This document shows, in pieces, positions 1 through 4,624 of a DNA stretch of 6,936 nucleotides; the first letter of the stretch is position 1; each line of letters begins with the position of its first letter. The position numbers and the translations under genes are program-made. Location: positions 1 to 6,936 of the forward strand of contig DXDV01000096.1 of NCBI GenBank assembly GCA_019115345.1, in the 5' to 3' direction. The notes beneath the pieces were generated by a model, which did not search any database, was not told the origin of the DNA, and was given only the letters and a program-made list of their open reading frames with translations. The DNA comes from Candidatus Intestinimonas stercorigallinarum. Its GTDB lineage: Bacteria > Bacillota > Clostridia > Oscillospirales > Oscillospiraceae.

Positions 1-226
1 TGGAGCGGCGGTTGACGCAGTAGGCGCAGTCGTACCGGCAGCGGTTGGTCATGAGGAGCTTCAGGAGGGAGATGCACCGGCCGTCGGCGGAAAAGGAGTG
101 GCAGCACCCCGCCGGCAGGGCGCTCCCCAGCCCGCCGCCGCTCCCGCGCCCCACTCCGCTGGAGGTGCAGGCGGCATCGTATTTGGCGGCGTCGGTGAGG
201 ATGGTCAGCTTGTCCAGGAGCTCCAT
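1..226 (-). CDS. Putative DNA modification/repair radical SAM protein (N-terminal 75 residues, partial)
   Basis: Only the first 75 codons are inside the window; the gene continues past the left edge. The protein begins MELLDKLTILTDAAKYDAAC. A Gly/Ser-rich stretch (about residues 22-40) follows, then CHSFSADGRCISLLKLLMTN and CRYDCAYCVNRRS. The CxxxCxxC radical SAM motif is C63, C67 and C70, which would ligate the 4Fe-4S cluster that cleaves S-adenosylmethionine. Further cysteines are C20, C41, C42 and C51. The AAKYD start, the CHS-DGRCISLLK block and the CAYCVNRR motif match the family named 'putative DNA modification/repair radical SAM protein' (TIGR03916), which is usually encoded beside a uracil-DNA-glycosylase-like gene. 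Its true reaction is unknown. The start is set by the only ATG and by GGAGG about 7 nt upstream. A strong promoter and a LexA-like box precede it. The partner gene would lie outside the window. Confidence 0.85.
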   Translation of the reverse strand, partial: MELLDKLTILTDAAKYDAACTSSGVGRGSGGGLGSALPAGCCHSFSADGRCISLLKLLMTNRCRYDCAYCVNRRS

Positions 227-244
227 GGCGGTCGCCTCCGTAAT

Positions 245-258
245 CGAACATTTGTACT
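245..258 (-). promoter_or_regulatory. LexA-like (SOS) operator over the expected transcription start
   Basis: The plus strand reads CGAACATTTGTACT. The Gram-positive LexA/DinR core is GAAC-N4-GTTC; here it is GAAC-ATTT-GTAC (246-257), one base away. It lies just downstream of the -10 hexamer at the predicted start of transcription, where a repressor would block initiation. A single imperfect box is weak evidence alone, but the position and the repair-linked gene make it plausible. Confidence 0.42.
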
Positions 259-261
259 ATC

Positions 262-290
262 ATCATAGCACAGGGCGGAGGGGCCGTCAA
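262..290 (-). promoter_or_regulatory. Sigma-A type promoter for the radical SAM gene
   Basis: On the minus strand, TTGACG (285-290) and TATGAT (262-267) are separated by exactly 17 bases. Each hexamer differs from consensus at one position. Transcription would start near 255, giving a leader of about 30 nt with the GGAGG ribosome binding site before the ATG at 226. Confidence 0.7.
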
Positions 291-341
291 CCGGAAAGAA
301 CCTCCAGCCTGGAGTGAAAAGTCCCGGTCATGGGACTGGGC

Positions 342-370
342 TTGCGGCCCGGTCCGGAAGGCAGTATAAT
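342..370 (+). promoter_or_regulatory. Probable promoter for the histidine kinase / acetyltransferase operon
   Basis: TTGCGG (342-347) and a perfect TATAAT (365-370) are spaced by 17 bases on the plus strand. The -35 is weak (TTG kept), the -10 is ideal. A transcript would start near 377 and carry a leader of about 130 nt made largely of hairpins before the kinase start at 508. A second TATAAT at 467-472 has no convincing -35. Confidence 0.45.
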
Positions 371-383
371 AATGCGTACTGAA

Positions 384-485
384 CACTGGTGCGCCTTAAC
401 GCACCAGTGGAATTGCGCGGCTGCCGCCGCGCGAATAAACCGATGTTCGGTTTATTCAGCAGACATTATAATAAAATCTGCTGAA
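384..485 (+). other. Array of four contiguous hairpins in the kinase leader
   Basis: Four inverted repeats follow one another almost without spacing. H1 is CACTGGTGCG / CGCACCAGTG (384-393 / 400-409, loop CCTTAA). H2 is GCGCGGC / GCCGCGC (415-421 / 426-432). H3 is GAATAAACCGA / TCGGTTTATTC (433-443 / 447-457, loop TGT). H4 is TTCAGCAGA / TCTGCTGAA (455-463 / 477-485, 13-nt AT-only loop apart from one C). All arms are perfect. H3 and H4 share bases 455-457, so their full stems exclude each other at the margin. H4 ends directly against the AAGGAG at 488-493. The stretch 431-490 is 40/60 A or T, unlike the GC-rich genes around it. It may be a regulatory RNA leader or a trace of an inserted element; I do not recognise a named RNA family. 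Confidence 0.6.
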
Positions 486-507
486 AAAAGGAGAGGCGGG
501 GGAGCGG

Positions 508-1644
508 ATGGACAGAAACTATGGACGGCTGCGGGGCAGGCTGCTGCTGCGGACGGCGGCGGGGGCCCTGGCGGGGCTGGCCGCCGTGCTGCTGCTGTGG
601 GGGCTGGCCGACGCCCTCTGGGGCCAGGCCATGTCCCTGGGGGTGGAGTGGCTGTGCCGGGAGCTGCTGGGCTGGGAGGAGGCCCGGGCCCAGACGGCCT
701 ACCAGACCATTTTCCGGGACCAGTGGCTCCTGTGGACCATGGGGCTGGCCGCCGTCTGCCTGCTGGTCTCCTTCTCCGTGGTCCTGGGCCGGATGACCCG
801 GTGGCTGGACCAGCTGGGCCGGGCCGTCCACCAGGTGGTGGACGAGACGGGGGAGCCGGTCTCCCTGCCCCAGGCCCTCCACCCCCTGGAGCAGGACCTG
901 CGCTCCATCCAGGACAGCCTGGCCGCCGGCCGGGCCCAGGCCCGGGAGGCCGAGCGGCGGCGGCAGGAGCTGGTGGCCTTCCTGGCCCACGACCTCAAGA
1001 CCCCCCTCACCTCGGTGCTGGGGTATCTCAACCTCCTCCACGACGACCCCGGCCTCACGGCCGAGCAGCGGGCCAAATATACCGGCATCGCCCTGGACAA
1101 GGCCAACCGGCTGGGGGAGCTCATCGGGGAGTTCTTCGACATCACCCGGATGGAGCTGACCCATCAGGACCAGCGGGGGGCGCTCATCCAGCTCTCCCTG
1201 CTGCTGGAGCAGCTCTCCGACGAATTTTATCCCGCCTTTGCCGAAAAGGACCTGACCTGCCGGGCCGCCATCGCCCCCCATCTGACGGTGCGGGGGGAGG
1301 CCGACAAGCTGGCCCGGGTCTTTGACAACGTGCTGCGCAACGCCGTGAGTTACAGTGCCCCCGGGGGCGAGGTGGAGATCCAGGCGGAGGAGCGGGAGGG
1401 CTGGGCCGAGATCGCCGTCCGCAACCAGGGGCTGGAGATCCCGGAGCAGGAGCTCACCAACATCTTTCAAAAGTTCTACCGCCTGGACCAGGCCCGGTCC
1501 ACCCGCACCGGCGGGGCGGGGCTGGGGCTGGCCATCGCCCGGGAGATCGTGGAGCGCCATGGCGGTGCCATCCGGGCCGAGAGCGACGGCAAGCGGACCA
1601 GCTTTGTGATCCGGCTGCCACTGGCTGAGGAGGGGGAGAAGTGA
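508..1644 (+). CDS. VanS-like membrane sensor histidine kinase
   Basis: A 378-residue membrane histidine kinase that should autophosphorylate in response to an envelope or extracellular signal and pass the phosphate to a response regulator. Two transmembrane segments (about 13-32 and 73-94) flank a short external loop of roughly 40 residues. A HAMP-like linker follows (about 95-147), then the HisKA motif FLAHDLKTPLTSVLGYL with phospho-acceptor H161. The ATPase domain has an N box (N274, N278), a variant G1 box (NQG at 306-308), an F box (FQKFYRLD, 320-327) and a G2 box (GGAGLGLAIA, 335-344). Order, spacing and motifs (DEFYPAF, ADKLARVF, YRLDQARS) closely resemble VanS of glycopeptide-resistance systems, which also lacks the usual Asp in G1. 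The start is fixed by the RNYGRLRGRL N-terminus. Ribosome-site spacing is poor: AAGGAG lies 14 nt and GGGGGAG 3 nt upstream. No response regulator or van resistance gene is in the window, so its signal and partner are unknown. Confidence 0.9.
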   Translation: MDRNYGRLRGRLLLRTAAGALAGLAAVLLLWGLADALWGQAMSLGVEWLCRELLGWEEARAQTAYQTIFRDQWLLWTMGLAAVCLLVSFSVVLGRMTRWLDQLGRAVHQVVDETGEPVSLPQALHPLEQDLRSIQDSLAAGRAQAREAERRRQELVAFLAHDLKTPLTSVLGYLNLLHDDPGLTAEQRAKYTGIALDKANRLGELIGEFFDITRMELTHQDQRGALIQLSLLLEQLSDEFYPAFAEKDLTCRAAIAPHLTVRGEADKLARVFDNVLRNAVSYSAPGGEVEIQAEEREGWAEIAVRNQGLEIPEQELTNIFQKFYRLDQARSTRTGGAGLGLAIAREIVERHGGAIRAESDGKRTSFVIRLPLAEEGEK

Positions 1645-2354
1645 CTGTGGAGCAAATGGAACAAGCCCGGGCCTGGCTGGAGCGGGACAGGGTCCTCCAC
1701 GCCAATATGCTGGAGGTCCTCCGCCGGGGGAGCGCCGACGCCTTGGTGGCGGAGGAGGGGGGCGTCCTCCTCCACGACACGGGCTGCGGGGCCTGGATGC
1801 TGGCGGCGGAGCCGGAGGCGGCGGAGGGGCTGCTGGACCGGCTTCCGGCGGACTGCGGCCTCTTCGTGGGCCACGACATGGCCTATTTTGACCAGGCCAA
1901 GGCCCGGCTGGACCTGCCGGGACAGGAGATCTGCTGGTCGGCGGCCTACCTGGGGGCGGAGCCCCTGCCCATCCCCGCCTTCGGCGGGGAGCTGCGGCTG
2001 CTGGACCGGTCCTGGGCCCCCTGGCTGGCGGAGCAATACAGCCACGATTTCGGCGGCGCGGCCTATATGGAGGGGGCGGTGGAGCGTGGGCTCATCGCCG
2101 CCTTTGTGGCAGGGGAGCCCGCCGGCTTTGTGGGCTTCCACGAGGAAGGGAGCATCGGCATGCTGGAGGTGCTCCCCCGGTTCCGCCGCCGGGGCCTGGG
2201 AGAGGTCCTCCAGCGGGCCGCCATCGACCTGGCCCTGGAGCGTGGGCAGCTCCCCTTCGGACAGATCATCGACGGAAACGACGCCTCCCTGGCCCTCCAG
2301 CGGAAGCTGGGCATGGCGGTCTCCCGGACCACCCTCTTCTGGCTGATGGAGTAG
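1641..2354 (+). CDS. GNAT family N-acetyltransferase
   Basis: A 237-residue protein with a C-terminal GNAT fold, expected to transfer acetyl from acetyl-CoA to an amine on an unknown substrate. The catalytic half runs from about residue 115 to the end. IAAFVAGEPAGFVGF forms the central strands, then IGMLEVLPRFRRRGLGEVL carries the acetyl-CoA pyrophosphate-binding R-R-R-G-L-G at 182-187. The closing segment includes N213, SLALQRKLGM and a final strand TTLFWL. The N-terminal 110 residues are less typical and may be a degenerate second GNAT-like domain or a substrate-binding region. The start is GTG, overlapping the kinase stop in a GTGA junction, with GAGGAGGGGGAG just upstream. An ATG at 1656 is a weaker alternative. 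The overlap implies translational coupling with the kinase. Whether the enzyme acts on an antibiotic, a cell-wall amine or a protein cannot be told. Confidence 0.85.
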   Translation: MTVEQMEQARAWLERDRVLHANMLEVLRRGSADALVAEEGGVLLHDTGCGAWMLAAEPEAAEGLLDRLPADCGLFVGHDMAYFDQAKARLDLPGQEICWSAAYLGAEPLPIPAFGGELRLLDRSWAPWLAEQYSHDFGGAAYMEGAVERGLIAAFVAGEPAGFVGFHEEGSIGMLEVLPRFRRRGLGEVLQRAAIDLALERGQLPFGQIIDGNDASLALQRKLGMAVSRTTLFWLME

Positions 2355-2407
2355 GGGCAGCCTTTGGCTGCCCGAGGCGTGGTGACGCCGGGCGGGCCGG
2401 GCGGCCC
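2355..2407 (+). terminator. Hairpin cluster directly after the acetyltransferase stop
   Basis: Three short GC stems follow the stop codon: GGGCAGCC / GGCTGCCC (2355-2362 / 2366-2373, loop TTT), GGCGT / ACGCC (2376-2380 / 2385-2389) and GGGCC / GGCCC (2394-2398 / 2403-2407). The first begins on the base after TAG and is the likeliest 3' end of the operon. There is no T-tract, so it may stabilise the message or pause polymerase rather than act as a classical intrinsic terminator. Confidence 0.35.
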
Positions 2408-2523
2408 CGGCGCGCTATTATAGCTCCCCCTTGACGGGGGAGCTGTCCGGCACAACCGGACGGAGGAGGGTGGACAGGGCGGAACACCGCATCCTCCGTC
2501 ATTCTGAGGCCGCACGGCCGAAG
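2406..2523 (+). repeat. Hairpin-rich dispersed-type repeat, copy 1
   Basis: These 118 bp recur at 2647-2764 with one difference (T at 2419, C at 2660). Inside are the stems AGCTCCCCC / GGGGGAGCT (2422-2430 / 2436-2444), GTCCGG / CCGGAC (2445-2450 / 2456-2461) and CGGAGGA / TCCTCCG (2461-2467 / 2492-2498), the last enclosing GCGG-AACA-CCGC. A GGCC-GCAC-GGCC stem sits near the right end. The density of perfect stems and absence of a credible gene suggest a non-autonomous interspersed repeat of REP or MITE type. Copy number elsewhere in the genome is unknown from this window. Confidence 0.8.
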
Positions 2524-2603
2524 AATCCGTCTCCCCCGTCCTTGCCCCTTTCTGTTACGCACAAGGACGAAGAAAACGGATTCTTCGCTTCGCTCAGAAT
2601 GAC
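2498..2603. repeat. Nested inverted repeat (MITE-like) extending repeat copy 1
   Basis: Outer arms GTCATTCTGAG (2498-2508) and CTCAGAATGAC (2593-2603) are perfect complements. Inner arms CGAAGAATCCGT (2519-2530) and ACGGATTCTTCG (2576-2587) are also perfect, and the centre holds CGTCCTTG / CAAGGACG (2537-2544 / 2562-2569). The whole block could fold into one long interrupted hairpin. The left outer arm is shared with repeat copy 2, which lacks the right arm. TCATTCTGAG...GAAGAATC-type repeats recur, as I recall, in gut clostridial genomes; this is recollection and was not searched. Confidence 0.7.
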
Positions 2604-2646
2604 ATGGGGAGCGGAGCCTGGTGCTTCTTTGTGTGGAGCGCAGCGA

Positions 2647-2764
2647 CCCGGCGCGCTATCATAGCTCCCCCTTGACGGGGGAGCTGTCCGGCACAACCGG
2701 ACGGAGGAGGGTGGACAGGGCGGAACACCGCATCCTCCGTCATTCTGAGGCCGCACGGCCGAAG
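2647..2764 (+). repeat. Hairpin-rich dispersed-type repeat, copy 2
   Basis: Same orientation as copy 1 and offset by 241 bp, identical at 117 of 118 positions. After 2764 the two diverge. Copy 2 continues with a rough version of the copy 1 core (CGTCC at about 2777 and GGACG at about 2804 as short arms) but has no right-hand TTCTTCG or CTCAGAATGAC arm, so it looks truncated or decayed. From there to the marR promoter at 2851 I see no other feature, only A-runs near 2822 and 2841. Confidence 0.8.
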
Positions 2765-2850
2765 GAGCCGCACGTTCGTCCCTTCCCGTTCCGCCACGGA
2801 TCAGGACGGGGCAAGCGCCGCAAAAAAGTTCGCCAAGCGGAAAAAAGGGG

Positions 2851-2879
2851 TTGACAAGTGCTGCCGCGCATATTATAGT
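2851..2879 (+). promoter_or_regulatory. Strong sigma-A type promoter of the MarR gene
   Basis: A perfect -35 TTGACA (2851-2856) and a -10 TATAGT (2874-2879) are spaced by 17 bases. The palindromic operator starts inside the -10, so a bound repressor would occlude the promoter. Transcription would start near 2886, leaving a short leader with AGAGG (2895-2899) 9 nt before the ATG. Confidence 0.75.
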
Positions 2880-2889
2880 GTATATACAC
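2878..2889. promoter_or_regulatory. MarR-type operator, site 1
   Basis: GTGTATATACAC is a perfect 12-bp palindrome overlapping the end of the -10 and the predicted start site. It lies in the 20-bp block ATAGTGTATATACACGAAAG (2875-2894), which recurs exactly at 3402-3421 before the next gene. Length, symmetry and position fit a site for a dimeric winged-helix regulator, most simply the MarR protein encoded just downstream acting on its own gene. Confidence 0.7.
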
Positions 2890-2908
2890 GAAAGAGAGGT
2901 GTACCCAG

Positions 2909-3316
2909 ATGCCCCGTGGAAAGAGCCTGTGCTACTGCATCAATCTGCGCCGGGCCGCCAACGCCGTCACCGCCCTTTACGACGGGCTCTTGGCCCCCAT
3001 CGGCCTCACCATCAACCAGTTTTCCCTGCTGGCGAGCCTGTCCACCCTGGGCACCAGCTCCATCAGCGAGCTGGCGGCCTACACGGGCCTGGACCGCACC
3101 ACCCTCACCCGCACCCTCAAGCCCCTGCTCAGCCAGGGCTATCTTCAGGACCAGTCTCTGCCCGGCGCCCGAAACCGCGCCCTCTGTCTCACTCAGCGGG
3201 GCGTCCGCACTCTGAAGGAGGGCCTCCCCCTCTGGCGGCAGGCCCAGTCCCGCCTGGAGGAGCAGCTGGGGCAGGAGGGGGCCCGCTGGATCTACGAGGT
3301 GGCCGAAAAGCTCTGA
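2909..3316 (+). CDS. MarR family transcriptional regulator, probably autoregulated
   Basis: A 135-residue MarR-type winged helix-turn-helix protein, expected to bind palindromic DNA as a dimer and release it on ligand binding or cysteine oxidation. An N-terminal dimerisation helix contains INLRRAANAVTALYDGLLAP (11-30). Then come GLTINQFSLLASL (32-44), the helix-turn-helix SISELAAYTGLDRTTLTRTL (51-70), a wing (about 80-96, with R88 and R90) and a C-terminal dimerisation helix (about 100-133). Length is typical. Cysteines C8 and C10 sit at the N-terminus and C93 follows the wing. N-terminal cysteines act as peroxide sensors in the related OhrR group, so redox sensing is possible but unproven. 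The start has AGAGG at good spacing. Matching operators before this gene and the DUF2148 gene indicate a local two-gene regulon. Confidence 0.88.
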   Translation: MPRGKSLCYCINLRRAANAVTALYDGLLAPIGLTINQFSLLASLSTLGTSSISELAAYTGLDRTTLTRTLKPLLSQGYLQDQSLPGARNRALCLTQRGVRTLKEGLPLWRQAQSRLEEQLGQEGARWIYEVAEKL

Positions 3317-3326
3317 CCCATGTCAT

Positions 3327-3397
3327 CCCGGCGCCGTCCGCGGCGCCTCCCACCGCCGCGGACGGCCGGGTACGGCAGGTCGGGGCCTTTCTTCCCC
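3327..3397 (+). terminator. Possible terminator after the MarR gene
   Basis: A strong stem, CCGTCCGCGGCG / CGCCGCGGACGG (3334-3345 / 3354-3365), is extended by CCCGG / CCGGG (3327-3331 / 3366-3370) across a 2-base bulge. It starts 11 nt after the stop. A pyrimidine-rich CCTTTCTTCCCC follows only after about 16 nt, so it is a weak intrinsic terminator at best and may allow readthrough into the next gene. Confidence 0.45.
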
Positions 3398-3404
3398 ATA
3401 AATA

Positions 3405-3416
3405 GTGTATATACAC
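3405..3416. promoter_or_regulatory. MarR-type operator, site 2
   Basis: A second perfect copy of GTGTATATACAC, 14 nt before the DUF2148 start, within the same 20-bp block as site 1 (here 3402-3421). No good -35 is visible and the nearest -10 candidates (CATAAA at 3397, AATAGT at 3401) are poor. Either a weak promoter overlaps the site, or the bound protein acts as a roadblock to transcription coming from the MarR promoter. Confidence 0.65.
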
Positions 3417-3429
3417 GAAAGGAGAATGT

Positions 3430-3999
3430 ATGATGATCATCACCCAGGAGAACAGCCAGGAGTACGGCGTTTTGGAGACCGCCCGGAGCATGTGCGTCGC
3501 CGCGCGCACCGCGCCAAAGACCAAGGGCAAGGACTACATCGTCACGCTGATCCTCACCGGCGAGGACAAGGACCGGCTGGCCGCCAAGACGGAAGAGGTG
3601 GGCTGGCGGGATCACGGCGAGGATGCCGTCTATTGGTTCGTACCGGATGCCGACGCCATCCGCCGGGGCGACGCGGTGGTCCTCATCGGCGCCAAGCGCA
3701 GCTTCCGGGGCGTGCCCAGCTGCGGCTTCTGCGGCTTTGCCGACTGCAAGGCCTGCGCGGCGGCGGGCGGAAAGTGCGCGTACAGCTTTGTGGACCTGGG
3801 GGTGGCCGTCTCCGCCGCCGCTCTGGCCGCCTCGGACGCCCGGGTGGACAACCGCATCCTGTGGTCGGCGGGAAAGGCGGCGGCCGAGATGGGCTATCTG
3901 GAGGGGGAGATCGACTGGCTGGCCATCCCCCTCAGCGTCAGCGGCAAGAACGTCTTTTTCGACCGGCGGCGGAGCAAGCGTTCCCCCCAGGCCAAGTAA
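3430..3999 (+). CDS. DUF2148 ferredoxin-domain protein
   Basis: A 189-residue protein of the DUF2148 family (COG4739, 'uncharacterised protein containing a ferredoxin domain'). Recognisable blocks are AARTAPKTKGKDYI (24-37), AVVLIGAK (82-89), the cysteine cluster CGFCGFADCKAC (C98, C101, C106, C109) with C116, DLGVAVSAAALAASDARVDN (122-141) and the C-terminal GIPLS-GKN-like stretch AIPLSVSGKNVFFDR (165-179). C22 adds another cysteine near the N-terminus. The cysteines probably bind an iron-sulfur cluster; the protein looks cytosolic, and its reaction is unknown. GGAG at 3421-3424 is 5 nt from the ATG at 3430 and 8 nt from a second ATG at 3433, so the true start may be either. An operator matching that of the MarR gene lies directly upstream. 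The gene appears monocistronic, ending before a strong terminator. Confidence 0.88.
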   Translation: MMIITQENSQEYGVLETARSMCVAARTAPKTKGKDYIVTLILTGEDKDRLAAKTEEVGWRDHGEDAVYWFVPDADAIRRGDAVVLIGAKRSFRGVPSCGFCGFADCKACAAAGGKCAYSFVDLGVAVSAAALAASDARVDNRILWSAGKAAAEMGYLEGEIDWLAIPLSVSGKNVFFDRRRSKRSPQAK

Positions 4000-4036
4000 A
4001 GGACGGGAGCCGCGAGAAGGTCTGTCCCCGAACAAA

Positions 4037-4084
4037 AGACCGCCCATTCCGGCGCTGTGCGCCGGAATGGGCGGTCTCAGTTTG
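4037..4084. terminator. Bidirectional intrinsic terminator between convergent genes
   Basis: A perfect stem AGACCGCCCATTCCGGCGC / GCGCCGGAATGGGCGGTCT (4037-4055 / 4059-4077) has loop TGT. Read on the minus strand it is followed by TTTTGTTC, a fair U-tract ending the purL operon. Read on the plus strand the tail is CAGTTTG, a poor U-tract, but the 19-bp stem should still help end the DUF2148 message. Confidence 0.85.
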
Positions 4085-4142
4085 TGAAAAACCTCCGTGA
4101 GACGGAACGCGTGCCGCGGCGGCCCTGGAGGGGGCGGGAGAG

Positions 4143-4613
4143 CTATTTCCCGGCCAGGAGCTTCCACAGCTTCTTCTGGTTGGGCATCATCCGCCGGGGC
4201 GAGGTCTTTTGGGCGTACCGCTGGGCCAGGGCCTGCCGGTCCTGGGGAGCCAGCAGGGGGGCCAGGGGGAGGCCGCAGCCCTCCATGGCCACCATGGTGA
4301 ACTCCTCCGGCGGGGAGGACGGCTTGGGGTAGAAGAGGAGCCGTTCCAGCCCGCGGAGGGCGGCGGCCTGGGCCTCGGGGCCGGGACAGGCCTGGACGGC
4401 GGCGGCCAGGGCCTCGGCGCGGCTGGTCAGCAGGGGATGGTACTGGTCCATCAGGGCGTCCAGGCCGGGGTGGTAGCTGTGGCCGGAGAAGAGACTGGAG
4501 AGGGCGCCCCGGGGGTCCTCCGCCTGCCGGGCCTCCGGCAGGGCCTCCAGCAGGGCGTCAAAGCAGCGCTCCAGGAGCTCCAGCGCCTGGTCGGGGGTAA
4601 GTACGGTATCCAT
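4143..4613 (-). CDS. Hypothetical protein downstream of purL
   Basis: I do not recognise this 156-residue protein. It is mainly helical and soluble, with no signal peptide or membrane segment. The N-terminal part (1-30) is an amphipathic Leu/Glu-rich helix. Residues 36-62 hold GALSSLFSGHSYHPGLDALM and a DQYHPLL segment with several His and Tyr. Residues 63-96 are Ala/Leu-rich, and the C-terminus is basic (KTSPRRMMPNQKKLWKLL). It has one Cys in CPGPEAQ and one in MEGCGLPLAP. The start is supported by GAGGAGG 5 nt upstream. It begins 11 nt after the purL stop with no promoter between, so it is probably co-transcribed and perhaps translationally coupled. Composition and codon use match its neighbours, with no sign of transfer. 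A link to purine synthesis would be inference from position only. Confidence 0.75.
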   Translation of the reverse strand: MDTVLTPDQALELLERCFDALLEALPEARQAEDPRGALSSLFSGHSYHPGLDALMDQYHPLLTSRAEALAAAVQACPGPEAQAAALRGLERLLFYPKPSSPPEEFTMVAMEGCGLPLAPLLAPQDRQALAQRYAQKTSPRRMMPNQKKLWKLLAGK

Positions 4614-4624
4614 GGCGGTCCTCC

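Noticed and set aside
45..317. A 90-codon plus-strand frame
   Set aside because: It is antisense to the radical SAM gene and runs across its promoter, with low-complexity Pro/Ser/Arg content.
467..472. A second TATAAT close to the kinase
   Set aside because: No -35-like hexamer exists at 16-18 bp spacing, and it lies in the loop of hairpin H4. Kept only as a remote possibility.
384..485. Hairpin array as a CRISPR array or integron attC cluster
   Set aside because: The hairpins differ from each other in sequence, there are no repeated units with spacers, and no integrase or Cas gene is present.
330..1325. A 331-codon plus-strand frame whose internal ATG at 372 follows GGAAGG and could be a leader peptide start
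   Set aside because: It runs without a stop through the hairpin array into the kinase in another frame and becomes Gly/Pro/Ala-rich, typical of an out-of-frame reading of GC-rich DNA. No short leader peptide with its own stop exists.
466..1560. A 364-codon minus-strand frame opposite the kinase
   Set aside because: Its Gly/Pro/Gln-rich translation has no domain, and the plus-strand frame has a complete kinase.
508..1644. Kinase as part of a vancomycin-resistance cluster
   Set aside because: No vanR, vanH, ligase, vanX or vanY gene is in the window; family resemblance to VanS does not show resistance.
2431..2854. Two overlapping 77-codon plus-strand frames with nearly the same peptide
   Set aside because: They are readings of the two repeat copies. 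They lack proper ribosome sites and the sequence is dominated by inverted repeats.
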